The notes below the pieces were generated by a model, which was not told the origin of the DNA, did no database searches, and was given only the letters and a program-made list of their open reading frames with translations. Below, piece by piece: positions 24,712 to 34,626 of a stretch of DNA of 64,000 nt. The position numbers and the translations under genes are program-made. The stretch is from Janthinobacterium sp. ROICE36 (lineage in GTDB: Bacteria > Pseudomonadota > Gammaproteobacteria > Burkholderiales > Burkholderiaceae_D). Location of the stretch: contig NZ_PEBS01000013.1 of assembly GCF_002869965.1 (NCBI RefSeq), positions 1 to 64,000 of the forward strand, in the 5' to 3' direction. Positions within the stretch are counted from its first letter, which is position 1. Every line of letters begins with the position of its first letter.

Positions 24712-25434
24712 TTAGTAAGCCAGCGCCAGATGCAGGTCGGACGCGGGCGCCTGGCGCTGGACGATCTGCAGCTTGACGTCCTGGCCACCGACGCGCTTGC
24801 TATTCAGGTACAGGGCGGTGCGCACGGGGTAAATGCCTTGCGGCACGCCTTCAGGCATGGGGATAGAGAAGCCGCCCTTGTAGGCGCCGCTGCCATTGTT
24901 GCTGCTGACCACTTTACGCACGGTCTTGATCAGCTCGCCATTTGGCTTGTACAGGCTCAATTCTTCTTCCACCAGCGGATTCGGATCGCGCGTGCCGGCC
25001 GCCACTTCAATATACGAATTGGTTTGCGCCTTCTGGCCCGGACGCACGGAGGACGGCGTAAAGCCCGTCTCATACTTCACCAGGGTCGACTGCTCGGGCA
25101 GCTTGCCCTTGTTGGCCACCTTGTAGTCGGCCTGCACTTGCTGCGCCGTCTTGACTTGCTGGCTTTGATAATTCAAGGCCACGCAGGCGAGTGCGCCCAG
25201 GCTGGCGCCCAGGGCCGCGCCGCGCACGGTATTGGTGCCACCGCCCAGCAAGCCGCCCACGACGGCGCCGATGCCGGCCAGCATGGCCGTATTGCATTCA
25301 CCGCTGGCCGCTTCCGTGCCTGCGGTGGTGGTGCCGGTGGCGCCTGGGCCACCCGGCGCGGCGCAACCGGCCAGCATCGAGGACACGACCAGCAACGCCA
25401 CCATGGGCTTGGCAATTTGTTTCAAGTTTTTCAC
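24712..25434 (-). CDS. Glycine-zipper lipoprotein (operon gene 2)
   Basis: A 240-residue lipoprotein. The lipobox VSSMLAGC places the acylated Cys near residue 24. A glycine-zipper segment (AMLAGIGAVVGGLLGGGTNTVRGAALGASLGALA) follows, then a soluble domain with VRPGQKAQTNSYIEVAAG and IYPVRTALYLNSKRV. The start is GTG 25434, since GGAG lies six bases upstream; the frame further up lacks a Shine-Dalgarno. Glycine zippers are typical of outer membrane or envelope-associated proteins. The function is unknown. It is encoded between two zinc-ribbon membrane proteins. Confidence 0.85.
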   Translation of the reverse strand: MKNLKQIAKPMVALLVVSSMLAGCAAPGGPGATGTTTAGTEAASGECNTAMLAGIGAVVGGLLGGGTNTVRGAALGASLGALACVALNYQSQQVKTAQQVQADYKVANKGKLPEQSTLVKYETGFTPSSVRPGQKAQTNSYIEVAAGTRDPNPLVEEELSLYKPNGELIKTVRKVVSSNNGSGAYKGGFSIPMPEGVPQGIYPVRTALYLNSKRVGGQDVKLQIVQRQAPASDLHLALAY

Positions 25435-25481
25435 GTTATTCTCCGGGAGGAACAAAATAGGGGGAAGGCAAGCAGCGCGGC

Positions 25482-26432
25482 TTACTCGATCTGGATTTGC
25501 GACAGTGCCTTGTCTTGCGCTTCTTTTGCCTTGCGCTTGATGTCGAGCGCGTAGCGGTTGCCCTTGTCCATGCGCAACACGGCATTCGCGTTGGCAATGG
25601 CACAGTCGTATTTGCGCTGGCTCATGCAGTGGCTCGCGTCCGACAGGCTCTCCGTGATCACGCTTTCCAGGCCGGCAGCCTTGCTGGCGGGGGCGGCTGG
25701 CGTTACTGCCTTGACGGGCTTGGCCGGCTTTTCCACGACAGGTGCCGGTGCTGGCTCGGGTGCCGGAGCAGGAGCGGCCTCCGGCACTGGCGCGGGTTCG
25801 TCTGCAGCCGCAGCAGGTGTCGCGGCGAAATCGGCCGTCGTGGCGCCATCGAGCGCAGGGTCGCTGATGGCCAGCGGCTGCTCGGCGGCAGGCGCAGGTT
25901 CCGGCTGTACAGTTGGCATGGGTTCCGGCGGCGGCGCTGGCGGTTTGCTTGACAGGAAATAATACCCGCCTGCACCGCCCAGCAGCACTACCGCTGCGAC
26001 GGCTGCGGCAATCAGCTTGACGCGGCTGCCACTGGCCGGCTTGTCGCTTGGCGCTTCGGGCACGCTAACGGGTGCAGGAGCGGGCACGGCTTCAGGCTGG
26101 CGCTTTTCCAGCACGGGAGGCGGCGGCGGTGCCGCGACAGGTTCCGCCACTGGCGCCGCGGCAGGTTCAGGCACGGGTTCGATGGCGGGCGCAATGACGG
26201 GCTCCGGCAGAGGCGGCGGCACCGCTGCGGCGACGGGCGCCACGGCAAAGCTGAACGCGCACTTGGGGCAGAATTTGGCATCGGCCTTGCAATCATGGCC
26301 GCACTGGCCACAGGATTTGCCTGGCACCGGGGCGGCAACAGTCGTGGCAACGGCAAACGTCGTGCCGCAGGAAGAACAGAATTTTGCGCCCGGTTTATTC
26401 TCGGCCTGGCAGGAAAGGCATTTCACTGGCAT
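25482..26432 (-). CDS. Double zinc-ribbon membrane-anchored protein (operon gene 1)
   Basis: A 316-residue protein. It has two tandem N-terminal zinc ribbons (Cys5/8/19/22 and Cys41/44/55/58), a long Pro/Ala/Glu-rich linker, and one membrane span (KLIAAAVAAVVLLGGAGGYYF). A second Pro/Ala linker leads to a short helical C-terminal domain (SLSDASHCMSQRKYDCAIAN and following) that resembles a single TPR-like repeat. It is the first gene of the four-gene operon. No family assignment is possible beyond the ribbons. The C-terminal cysteines in CMSQRKYDC could form a disulfide outside the membrane. Confidence 0.85.
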   Translation of the reverse strand: MPVKCLSCQAENKPGAKFCSSCGTTFAVATTVAAPVPGKSCGQCGHDCKADAKFCPKCAFSFAVAPVAAAVPPPLPEPVIAPAIEPVPEPAAAPVAEPVAAPPPPPVLEKRQPEAVPAPAPVSVPEAPSDKPASGSRVKLIAAAVAAVVLLGGAGGYYFLSSKPPAPPPEPMPTVQPEPAPAAEQPLAISDPALDGATTADFAATPAAAADEPAPVPEAAPAPAPEPAPAPVVEKPAKPVKAVTPAAPASKAAGLESVITESLSDASHCMSQRKYDCAIANANAVLRMDKGNRYALDIKRKAKEAQDKALSQIQIE

Positions 26433-26640
26433 CTCTTTTCATATCAACGCTGACGCCGTACGCCTGTATCGCTTGCCAGAATGGCAGCATTGTTGCCGTA
26501 CGGCTAAATATTCAACAAGTATATTTTCAAACAGCAAGTTGCCACAAGAGAAAATTGCCTTTTGCTCTATTCAATTCTTAAATATTGCTAAAAATCCTGC
26601 CATCAGGGGGGGCCGTGCCCCATCTTGGTGCGCAGAGAGC

Positions 26641-26677
26641 AAAAAACCCGGCAACGCAGTACGCGTTGCCGGGTTTT
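26641..26677 (-). terminator. Terminator of the YgiQ-family gene
   Basis: AAAACCCGGCAACGC and GCGTTGCCGGGTTTT form a 15-bp stem; on the minus strand a T run follows. Confidence 0.9.
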
Positions 26678-26705
26678 CAGACGATGGCCGAGGGTCGAAG
26701 GCAGC

Positions 26706-29042
26706 TTACTTGCGTCCGCCCCGTGCCGGCGCGGCATGGCCGCCCTTGGCCGGTGGCTTGCTGCCACGACCCATCGGCACGGCGGCCGGCTTGGCACGGG
26801 TCTTGATGGTCGACAAGATCGATGGGCGCACTTTCGACTCGGCAGCCGACGCTTTCGGCGCTGCGGCCGTGCCGCCCAGGGCGATGCGGTTCTTGCCCGG
26901 CGTGACCTTGAACTTGTCCGGCGTGCCGGCGCCATGCGTCTGGCGGCTGCGTTCGCCTGCGGCCAGGCCGCCCGACTCGGACGACGTCCAGGCGGGAATC
27001 AGATGCTTGTCGCCATTGCCGATCAGGTCGCCACGGCCCATGTTGACCAGCGCTTCGCGCAGGATAGGCCAGTTGGCCGGGTCCTGGTAGCGCAGGAAAG
27101 CCTTGTGCGTGCGGCGGATCTTGCCGCTGCGCGCCGTTTCCACCACTTCCGAATCTGCCGTGACCTTGCGCAAGGGATTCTTGCGCGTGTGATACATCGT
27201 CGTGGCCATGGCCATGGGCGTAGGCATGAAAGTTTGCACTTGGTCCAGCTTGAAATTGTTTTTCTTCAGCCACAGGGCCAGGTTCAGCATGTCCAGGTCC
27301 GTCGTGCCCGGATGGGCGGCGATGAAATACGGGATCAAATACTGCTTCTTGCCCGCTTCCAGCGAGAAACGGTCGAACATTTCCTTGAACTCGTCATACG
27401 CGCCGATGCCGGGCTTCATCATCTTCGACAAGGTGCCCTCTTCCGTATGCTCGGGCGCGATCTTCAGCAAGCCGCCCACGTGGTGCGTCACCAGTTCCTT
27501 CACGTACTCGGGCGAACGCACGGCCAGGTCGTAGCGCAAGCCAGAGCTGATCAGCACTTTCTTGATGCCGGGAATGGCACGTGCCTTGCGGTACAGCGAA
27601 ATCAGCTTGCTGTGGTCGGTGCCCAGATTCACGCAGATGGACGGATACACGCACGACAGGCGGCGGCACGACACTTCGATCTCTTTGTCCTTGCAAGCGA
27701 GGCGGTACATATTCGCCGTGGGGCCACCCATATCGGAAATGGTGCCCGTAAAGCCTTTGGTTTTATCGCGGATATGCTCAATTTCGCGCAAGATCGACGG
27801 TTCCGAACGGCTCTGGATGATGCGCCCTTCATGCTCCGTGATCGAGCAGAAGGTACAGCCGCCGAAGCAGCCGCGCATGATGTTGACGGAAAAGCGTATC
27901 ATTTCCCAGGCGGGGATATGCGCCTTGCCATAGCTCGGGTGCGGCGCGCGCGCGTAATTCATGTCGTACACGCCATCCATCTCGTCCATGGCCAGCGGCA
28001 GCGGCGGCGGATTGAGCCACACGTCGCGTTCGCCGTGCGCCTGCACCATGGCGCGCGCATTGCCGGGATTCGATTCCAGGTGGAACACGCGCGAGGCGTG
28101 CGCATACATGACGGGGTCATCCTTGACGACGTCGTAGGCGGGCAGGCGCACGACCGTCTTGTCGTGCTTTTCCTTGGCCATGGCCAAGCGCTCTTCGCGG
28201 CTCATGATGCGGATCGGCTTGATCACTTCGGCCGATTTCGAGGCATTTTCCGTGGCGCAGGCAGTCTTGTCTTCCTGCACCATTTCGTACGGGCTGTAGT
28301 GCGGATCGACCTTGCCGGGCACGTCGACGCGGGTGGAATTGTGCACGCCCCAGTCGTCGCCGGGCAACCAGCCGGCAGGCACCATGAAGGCCGTGCCGCG
28401 CAAGTCGCGGATATCCTTGATCGCTTCGCCAGCGGCGAGGCGGTGCGTGAGGTCGACCAGCGCCCGTTCGGCATTACCGAAGATCAACAAATCAGCCTTG
28501 GAATCGGGCAAGACGGAACGGCGGACCTTGTCCGACCAGTAATCGTAATGGGCGATGCGGCGCAGGGAAGCTTCGATGCTGCCGATCACCACCGGCACGT
28601 CGGGATACGCTTCGCGCGCGCGCTGGGCGTACACGGTGACGGCGCGGTCCGGGCGCTTGTTCGGTTCCGCATTCGCCGTGTAGGCATCGTCGGAACGGAT
28701 CTTGCGGTCGGCCGTGTACTGGTTGACCATGGAATCCATGTTGCCGGCGGTAATGCCGTAGTACAAACGCGGCTTGCCGAGGATGCGGAAGGCGTCGGCC
28801 GACAGCCAGTCGGGCTGGCTGATGATGCCGACGCGGTAGCCTTGCGCTTCGAGCAAGCGGCCAACCAGGGCCATGCCAAAACTCGGATGGTCGATGTAGG
28901 CGTCGCCCGTGACGAGGATGACGTCGCACTGGTCCCAGCCCAGCGCGTCCATCTCGGCACGCGACATCGGCAGGAAAGGCGCCACGGCAGCGCGGGCAGA
29001 CCGCTTGGGAACGGTCGCAAATAAGTTGGTAGGGGAGCTCAT
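26706..29042 (-). CDS. ygiQ: YgiQ-family radical SAM protein
   Basis: A 778-residue protein matching YgiQ over its length. It has an N-terminal UPF0313 domain ([20 protein letters not shown]) and the radical SAM cluster motif [17 protein letters not shown] (CxxxCxxC, about residue 395). SGLRYDLA and KVAPEHTE-like stretches ([20 protein letters not shown]) follow. It binds a 4Fe-4S cluster and S-adenosylmethionine; the substrate is not established for the family. The C-terminal 80 residues are basic and low-complexity (APARGGRK end), common in betaproteobacterial members. It is monocistronic with its own terminator. Confidence 0.93.
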   Translation of the reverse strand: MSSPTNLFATVPKRSARAAVAPFLPMSRAEMDALGWDQCDVILVTGDAYIDHPSFGMALVGRLLEAQGYRVGIISQPDWLSADAFRILGKPRLYYGITAGNMDSMVNQYTADRKIRSDDAYTANAEPNKRPDRAVTVYAQRAREAYPDVPVVIGSIEASLRRIAHYDYWSDKVRRSVLPDSKADLLIFGNAERALVDLTHRLAAGEAIKDIRDLRGTAFMVPAGWLPGDDWGVHNSTRVDVPGKVDPHYSPYEMVQEDKTACATENASKSAEVIKPIRIMSREERLAMAKEKHDKTVVRLPAYDVVKDDPVMYAHASRVFHLESNPGNARAMVQAHGERDVWLNPPPLPLAMDEMDGVYDMNYARAPHPSYGKAHIPAWEMIRFSVNIMRGCFGGCTFCSITEHEGRIIQSRSEPSILREIEHIRDKTKGFTGTISDMGGPTANMYRLACKDKEIEVSCRRLSCVYPSICVNLGTDHSKLISLYRKARAIPGIKKVLISSGLRYDLAVRSPEYVKELVTHHVGGLLKIAPEHTEEGTLSKMMKPGIGAYDEFKEMFDRFSLEAGKKQYLIPYFIAAHPGTTDLDMLNLALWLKKNNFKLDQVQTFMPTPMAMATTMYHTRKNPLRKVTADSEVVETARSGKIRRTHKAFLRYQDPANWPILREALVNMGRGDLIGNGDKHLIPAWTSSESGGLAAGERSRQTHGAGTPDKFKVTPGKNRIALGGTAAAPKASAAESKVRPSILSTIKTRAKPAAVPMGRGSKPPAKGGHAAPARGGRK

Positions 29043-29193
29043 AGGGTACGGATTGTACCGGAATTGGCCATTTCCAACCTGACGGCCTGCTTTTTACTGT
29101 TGGATTTTCGTATAAAAAACGTTTATTTTTCAATCACTTGGGGAAATGTGGCCCTTTCCCGCAAGAACGGGCCCGACATTTCTCAAGACTTGT

Positions 29194-29472
29194 TTAAATG
29201 CCCATATTAGCTAAAATTTCACCCAATTCACGTAAGGCCGGCTCCAGTTTCGGATGCTTGACGGCGAACTTGGCCGACAATTCCTGGCTGCGCTCGGCCA
29301 ATCCATACGTGGTCGACTCTTCGTCCTGTTCCAGCGCGGCGCGCTTTTCCATCAACAACTTGATGTCGACATCGAGCTTTTGCAGCAAACCCTGCAGTTC
29401 TTCATCGACGGGGCCGCTGCTTGCCAGTGTCGAATGCAGCTGTTGCAGCGATTCCTTGAGTTTGCTATCCAT
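29194..29472 (-). CDS. DUF4404 family protein
   Basis: A 92-residue, acidic, helical protein. It has LKESLQQLHSTLASSGPVDEELQGLLQKLDVDIKLLM (predicted helical hairpin) and the family-typical end ELGEILANMGI. The function is unknown. It lies 11 bases behind the VF530-like gene on the same strand, so the two are probably co-transcribed. Confidence 0.85.
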   Translation of the reverse strand: MDSKLKESLQQLHSTLASSGPVDEELQGLLQKLDVDIKLLMEKRAALEQDEESTTYGLAERSQELSAKFAVKHPKLEPALRELGEILANMGI

Positions 29473-29483
29473 GTTTTTTCCTG

Positions 29484-29696
29484 TCAGTCAGTAAATTGCG
29501 TGTCCAGGAACAATTGTTCCACCTTGCTCCTGGCCCACGGGGTCTTGCGCAAAAACTTCAGGCTCGACTTGATGCTGGGATCGCTGATGAAGCAATTGAT
29601 ATCGATGTGCTTGGCCAAACCGTCCCAACCGTAGTGGGCATGCAGGCGCGTCACGATACCTTCCAGGGTAATGCCATTCAAATCTTGCTGACTCAT
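29484..29696 (-). CDS. VF530 family DNA-binding-like protein
   Basis: A 70-residue protein of the VF530/DUF2132 family. The sequence [20 protein letters not shown], then [28 protein letters not shown], is nearly the complete family consensus. A structure of the Vibrio homologue shows a small helical fold with suggested DNA binding; the role is unknown. ATG 29696 is chosen. A TTG four codons upstream has GAGG close by and is a possible alternative start. It forms a unit with the DUF4404 gene. Confidence 0.85.
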   Translation of the reverse strand: MSQQDLNGITLEGIVTRLHAHYGWDGLAKHIDINCFISDPSIKSSLKFLRKTPWARSKVEQLFLDTQFTD

Positions 29697-29721
29697 ATAC
29701 TCTTTCAACTGCCTCTTATTT

Positions 29722-29757
29722 ACATCTTCATTGACATCTTCATTGACATCTTACTCA
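29722..29757. repeat. 12-bp tandem repeat upstream of the VF530 gene
   Basis: ACATCTTCATTG occurs twice head-to-tail (29722-29733, 29734-29745) followed by a partial third copy (ACATCTTACTC). It lies in the upstream region of the VF530-like gene. Confidence 0.8.
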
Positions 29758-29828
29758 ATTCTACGCCGCCGGCACGGAAAGCTTGCGTGCGCCATGTCAA
29801 CGCAACGCCAGCTTCAGATGAGGACGAC

Positions 29829-31973
29829 TTACTTCGCGTTCAAGCCGCGGCGTTCCAGCAATGGTTCCACGGTGGCATCGCGGCCACGGAAGTCACGGAA
29901 CAGTTGCAGCGCATCGACGCTGCCGCCGCGCGACAGCAATTTGCTGCGGAACCAGTCGCCATTCTTGCGCGTCAGGCCGCCGTTTTCCTTGAACCAGTTG
30001 ACCGATTCGGCATCGAGTTTTTCCGACCACAGGTAGGCGTAATAGGCCGCCGAGTAACCGCCCGAGAAGCTGTGCGAGAAGTATGTCGTGCGGTAGCGTG
30101 GCGGCACGGGCGCATAGTCGACGCCCGCATCGCTCAAGGCCGCTTTTTCAAAGGCCAGCACGTCGGTCGGAATCTGCGTCGGCGCCAGCTGGTGCCAGCG
30201 CTGGTCCAGCAGGGCCGCCGACAGGTATTCCGTGGTCATGAAGCCCTGATTGAATTTCTTCGCCGCCGTGACTTTATCGAGCAATTCCTGCGGCATGGCC
30301 GCGCCGCTCTGGTAGTGCTTGGCATAGTTTTGCAGCACTTCCGGCCAGACGGCCCACATTTCATTGACTTGCGATGGATACTCGACGAAGTCGCTCGGCA
30401 CGCTGGTGCCGGCAAAGCGCGGGTATTTCACGTTCGAAAACATGCCGTGCAAGGCATGGCCGAATTCGTGGAACATGGTCGTCACTTCATCGAACGTCAG
30501 CAAGGTCGGCTGACCGGCCGGCGGCTTCGGAATATTCAATTGGTTGGCGACGACGGGATGCGTGCCCATCAACGACGATTGCGACACGTACTCATTCATC
30601 CACGCGCCGCCATGCTTGTTGCCGCGCGCATAGAAGTCGGCGATGAACAGGGCCAACGGCTTGCCGTTGGCATCCAGAACGTCGTAGACGCGCACGTCCG
30701 GGTTGTACACCGGCAGATCCGTACGCTGTTTGAAGCTGATGCCATACAGTTTATTCGCGGCAAAGAAGACGCCGTTATTCAGCACGTTGTTCAATTCCAG
30801 ATACGGTTTCAACTCGTTTTCATCGAAATTGAAACGCTGCTTGCGCAGCTTGTCCGTGTAGATGGCCCAGTCGGCGGCGGCTACCTGAAAACCGCCCTTT
30901 TCCGCGTCGACCACTTGCTGCAGGTCGGCCGCTTCGCGGCGCGCATTGGCGACGGCCGGTTTCGCCAGTTCCGACAGCAGGGTGTTGACGGCCGTGGTGG
31001 TCTTGGCCGTCTGGTCTTCCAGCGAGTACGCGGCGTAATTGGCGTAACCGAGCAAGGTGGCCCGTTCAGCGCGCAGCTTTGCCAGCTTCAGCACGATGGC
31101 GCGGTTGTCGAACTCGCCGCCCTGGCTGCCCCGGTTCAGCGACGCATCCATCAAACGCTGGCGTGTCTTGCGATCCGTCAATACGGCCAGTGGCGGCTGG
31201 CCGCTGGTGTTGACGAGGGCGATGACGAACTTGCCCGTCAGACCGCGTTCCTTGGCGGCTGCGGCGGCCGTGTCGATATCGCTGTCCGTCATGCCCGCCA
31301 GTTCGGCGCGCGTGTCGACGACGACGCTCTTGGCATTCGTTTCCTTCAGCACGTTTTGCGCGAAGGCCGTTTCCAGGCCTGCCTGCTCGGCGTTGTAGAC
31401 TTTCAGCTTTTCCTTGTCCGCATCGGACAGCTTGGCGCCGGCGCGCACGAAATCCGTGTGATAGCGGGCCAAGAGGCGCAAGGATTCGGCATCGAGGCCC
31501 AGCTTGTCGCGCTTGGCGTACAGGGTGTCGATGCGGGCAAACAGTTTCGGGTTCAGGGTGATCGCGTCGCCATGCGCGGCCAGCTTGGGCGATACGTCCA
31601 CTTCCACCGCTTCGAGCACGCTATTCGTGTTGGTCGAGGTCATGTTGCTGAAGATGCTCTGCACGCGGTGCAGCAACTGCCCCGTGCGCTCGAGGGCCAC
31701 GATGGTGTTTTCAAACGTGGGCGCCTGGCGATTGTTGGCAATCGCATTGACTTCGGCCAGCTGGCGTTTCATGCCTTCGGCAAACGCCGGCGCGTAGTGA
31801 GCATCCTTGATCAGGCCGAACTGCGGCATCTGGAATGGCAGCGGACTGGCTTTGAGCAAAGGATTCTGGGCGCTGATGGCGGCGGCGGGTGCAGCGGCGG
31901 CGGCCAGGGCGGAAGGAGCAGCGTGGGCCAGCATGACGCTGGCGGCGATGACGAGCAGTTGTGGACGGACCAT
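29829..31973 (-). CDS. M3-family peptidyl-dipeptidase, exported (copy 1)
   Basis: A 714-residue zinc metallopeptidase of the oligopeptidase A/Dcp group. It starts with a signal peptide (PQLLVIAASVMLAHAAPSALA). The catalytic site is TMFHEFGHALHGMFSNVKYP (HExxH), with the third ligand Glu in the downstream FVEYPSQVNEMW segment. The C-terminal half contains RYRTTYFSHSFSGGYSAAYY, a substrate-binding loop of the family. It is likely periplasmic and cleaves dipeptides from peptide ends. It is closely similar over its full length to the next gene upstream, from which it is separated by about 230 bases. Confidence 0.93.
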   Translation of the reverse strand: MVRPQLLVIAASVMLAHAAPSALAAAAAPAAAISAQNPLLKASPLPFQMPQFGLIKDAHYAPAFAEGMKRQLAEVNAIANNRQAPTFENTIVALERTGQLLHRVQSIFSNMTSTNTNSVLEAVEVDVSPKLAAHGDAITLNPKLFARIDTLYAKRDKLGLDAESLRLLARYHTDFVRAGAKLSDADKEKLKVYNAEQAGLETAFAQNVLKETNAKSVVVDTRAELAGMTDSDIDTAAAAAKERGLTGKFVIALVNTSGQPPLAVLTDRKTRQRLMDASLNRGSQGGEFDNRAIVLKLAKLRAERATLLGYANYAAYSLEDQTAKTTTAVNTLLSELAKPAVANARREAADLQQVVDAEKGGFQVAAADWAIYTDKLRKQRFNFDENELKPYLELNNVLNNGVFFAANKLYGISFKQRTDLPVYNPDVRVYDVLDANGKPLALFIADFYARGNKHGGAWMNEYVSQSSLMGTHPVVANQLNIPKPPAGQPTLLTFDEVTTMFHEFGHALHGMFSNVKYPRFAGTSVPSDFVEYPSQVNEMWAVWPEVLQNYAKHYQSGAAMPQELLDKVTAAKKFNQGFMTTEYLSAALLDQRWHQLAPTQIPTDVLAFEKAALSDAGVDYAPVPPRYRTTYFSHSFSGGYSAAYYAYLWSEKLDAESVNWFKENGGLTRKNGDWFRSKLLSRGGSVDALQLFRDFRGRDATVEPLLERRGLNAK

Positions 31974-32130
31974 GACATCTTTCAGGAAGCGCGGGGAAGA
32001 ACCGCGATCGCGTCGCGGGCCAGTGGCAGATCATAGCAGCCTGTCACACAGGCGTCATCCAACATGGCCGATCCTGTGGTGCATCGCGCCAAATGCGCGG
32101 TTTACCACGGTTTTCAATCAACATCGCCAA

Positions 32131-32164
32131 ATAAAAAAGGCCGCCAATCGCTAGGCAGCCATTT
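32131..32164 (-). terminator. Terminator of the upstream M3 peptidase gene
   Basis: On the minus strand GGCTGCC and GGCGGCC form a 7-bp stem (one G-U pair) followed by TTTTTT. It separates the two peptidase genes into independent units. Confidence 0.75.
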
Positions 32165-32200
32165 TCATTCACCCGGCTTTGAGGCCGGGAATACCACGGT

Positions 32201-34372
32201 TTACTTGCCGCTCAAGCCACGGCGTTCCAGCAGCGGCTCGATCTTCGCATCGCGGCCGCGGAAGTTGCGGTAGATGTCGAGCGCATCGGCGCTACCGCCG
32301 CGCGACAGCAGCTTGGCACGGAACCAGTCGCCGTTCTTGCGCGTCAGGCCGCCGTTTTCCTTGAACCACTCGACCGTGTCGGCATCGAGCTTTTCCGACC
32401 ACAGATAGGCGTAGTAGCCGGCCGAATAACCGCCCGCAAATGCGTGCGAAAAATACGTGGTGCGGTAGCGCGGCGGCGCCGGCGCAAAATCGACGCCCGC
32501 GTCCGTCAAGGCAGCTTTCTCAAACGCCAGCACGTCGGTCGGGATCTGTGCCGGGGTCAGCTGGTGCCAGCGCTGGTCCAGCAGGGCCGACGCCAGGTAT
32601 TCCGTGGTTTTATAGCCCTGGTTGAAATTGTCGGCCGCCGTCACTTTGGCCAGCAGCTCGGCCGGAATGGCCGCGCCCGTCTGATAGTGCTTGGCATAGT
32701 TTTGCAGCACTTCCGGCCACAGCGCCCACATTTCATTGACTTGCGACGGGTATTCGACGAAGTCGCGCGGCACGCTGGTGCCGGCAAAGCGCGGGTATTT
32801 CACGTTCGAGAACATGCCGTGCAGCGCATGGCCGAATTCGTGGAACATGGTGTTGACTTCGTCAAACGTCATCAGGGTCGGCTGGCCCGCTTCCGGCTTC
32901 GGAATATTGAGGTTATTTGCAATCACCGGCTTGCGGTTCAGCAAGCTCGACTGCCCCACGTAGGCATTCGCCCAGGCGCCGCCGCGCTTGTTGCTGCGCG
33001 CGTAAGGATCGAGCGTGAAAATGGCCAGCTGCGTGCCGTCTTCGTTGAAGACGTCGTACACCAGCATGTCGGACGTGTAGACGGGCAAGTCGGTGCGCTG
33101 CTTGAAGGTGAGGCCGTACAATTTTCCAGCGGCAAAGAACACGCCCTTGGTCAGCACGCTGTGCATTTCAAAGTACGGTTTGAGTTGATTCTCGTCAAAG
33201 TTGTAGCGTTCGGCGCGCACCTTGTCGCTATAGAAAGCCCAGTCGGCGGCACCGACCTTGAAGCCGCCTTTGCCTGCATCGATGAGCTTCTGGATATCGT
33301 CCGCTTCACGCCGTGCATTGACGACGGCCGGCTTCGCCAATTCGCCCAGCAGGGCGTTCACGGCGGTGGTGTCGTGCGCCGTCTGGTCTTCCAGCGAATA
33401 CGCCGCGTAGTTCGGGTAGCCCATCAACGCGGCACGTTCGGCGCGCAGTTTCGCCAATTCCAGCACTTCGGCGGTGTTGTCGAACTCGCCGCCACGGCTG
33501 CCGCGTGCTTGCGAAGCGGCCATGATGCGTTCGCGCAAGGCGCGGTTGGTCAGCAGCGACAGCGGCGCCTGGCCCGTCGTGTTGACGAGGGCGATCACGT
33601 ATTTCCCCTCCAGGCCGCGCTTCTTGGCCAGGCCGGCAGCCACTTCGATGGCGGCCGGAGACAGGCCGTCCAGCTCTTCGCGCGTGTCGACAACGACAGC
33701 CGAGGCGTTCAATTCTTTCAGCACATTTTGCGCAAACTTGGTCGACAGGGCCGCCAGTTGGCCGTTGTAGCCGCGCAGCTTTTGCTTGTCCGCCGCCGAC
33801 AGCTTGGCGCCCGCGCGCACGAAGTCCGTGTGATAGCGCTCCAGCAAGCGTTTCGATTCGGCATCCAGACCCAGCTTGTCGCGTTTGGCGTACAAGGTAT
33901 CGATGCGCTTGAACAATTTGTCATTGAGCATGATCGCGTCGCTGTGGGCTGCCATCTTCGGCGCCAGCTCACGTTCCAGGCCCTGGATCGTGTCATTCGT
34001 GTTGGAACCGGACATCACGGAAAACACCGTGCGCACGCGGCCCAGCAACTGGCCCGAACGCTCCATGGCGACGATGGTGTTGTCGAAGGTAGCCGCTTTC
34101 GGGTTATTCGCAATCGCCTTGATTTCCGCCAGGTTGGCGGCCATGCCGGCCGTAAAGGCGGGCGCGTAGTCGGCATCCTGCACCTTGTCGAACGGTGGAT
34201 AGTGGAAGGGCAGGCTGCTCGCTTGCGCAAACGGGTTCGAAACGGGCAAGGTGGCCGAGGTAGCCGAGGTAGCGGCAGTGGTGGGCGCGGTGGTGGCGCT
34301 GGCGGCAAAAACGGCGGCCGCTGGCGCCAGCATCAGGCTGGCGGCGATGACGAGCATTGTTGGACGGGTCAT
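32201..34372 (-). CDS. M3-family peptidyl-dipeptidase, exported (copy 2)
   Basis: A 723-residue paralogue of the preceding M3 peptidase. It has the same HEFGHALHGM zinc site, the FVEYPSQVNEMW Glu ligand region and the RYRTTYFSHAFAGGYSAGYY loop. The start is ATG 34372, which gives a signal peptide (RPTMLVIAASLMLAPAAAVFA) parallel to that of copy 1; a longer frame to 34444 lacks support. A Thr/Ala/Ser stretch (TTAPTTAATSATSATLP) follows the signal. The two copies differ mainly in the signal region and scattered positions, indicating tandem duplication followed by divergence. Confidence 0.93.
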   Translation of the reverse strand: MTRPTMLVIAASLMLAPAAAVFAASATTAPTTAATSATSATLPVSNPFAQASSLPFHYPPFDKVQDADYAPAFTAGMAANLAEIKAIANNPKAATFDNTIVAMERSGQLLGRVRTVFSVMSGSNTNDTIQGLERELAPKMAAHSDAIMLNDKLFKRIDTLYAKRDKLGLDAESKRLLERYHTDFVRAGAKLSAADKQKLRGYNGQLAALSTKFAQNVLKELNASAVVVDTREELDGLSPAAIEVAAGLAKKRGLEGKYVIALVNTTGQAPLSLLTNRALRERIMAASQARGSRGGEFDNTAEVLELAKLRAERAALMGYPNYAAYSLEDQTAHDTTAVNALLGELAKPAVVNARREADDIQKLIDAGKGGFKVGAADWAFYSDKVRAERYNFDENQLKPYFEMHSVLTKGVFFAAGKLYGLTFKQRTDLPVYTSDMLVYDVFNEDGTQLAIFTLDPYARSNKRGGAWANAYVGQSSLLNRKPVIANNLNIPKPEAGQPTLMTFDEVNTMFHEFGHALHGMFSNVKYPRFAGTSVPRDFVEYPSQVNEMWALWPEVLQNYAKHYQTGAAIPAELLAKVTAADNFNQGYKTTEYLASALLDQRWHQLTPAQIPTDVLAFEKAALTDAGVDFAPAPPRYRTTYFSHAFAGGYSAGYYAYLWSEKLDADTVEWFKENGGLTRKNGDWFRAKLLSRGGSADALDIYRNFRGRDAKIEPLLERRGLSGK

Positions 34373-34626
34373 GTCTTCTTTCAAGAAACGCAAGAGAGCC
34401 GCGATTGTGTCGCGGGCCAGCCTGAAATAATAACAGCCTGACACACTTGCGTCACCAGCAAAACCAATGGTAGCGCGCCTGCCGGTGATGAACGGTTTTC
34501 ATGCCCGACTCTCCGGACCTGCACGCCGATACGGCAGCTCCCCTGCCCGCAGCAATGAAAAATATCAATGCTCAGCTGACCTGTATGGCATATAGTATCC
34601 ATTCGGCAACACTAGACGGAGACTCC

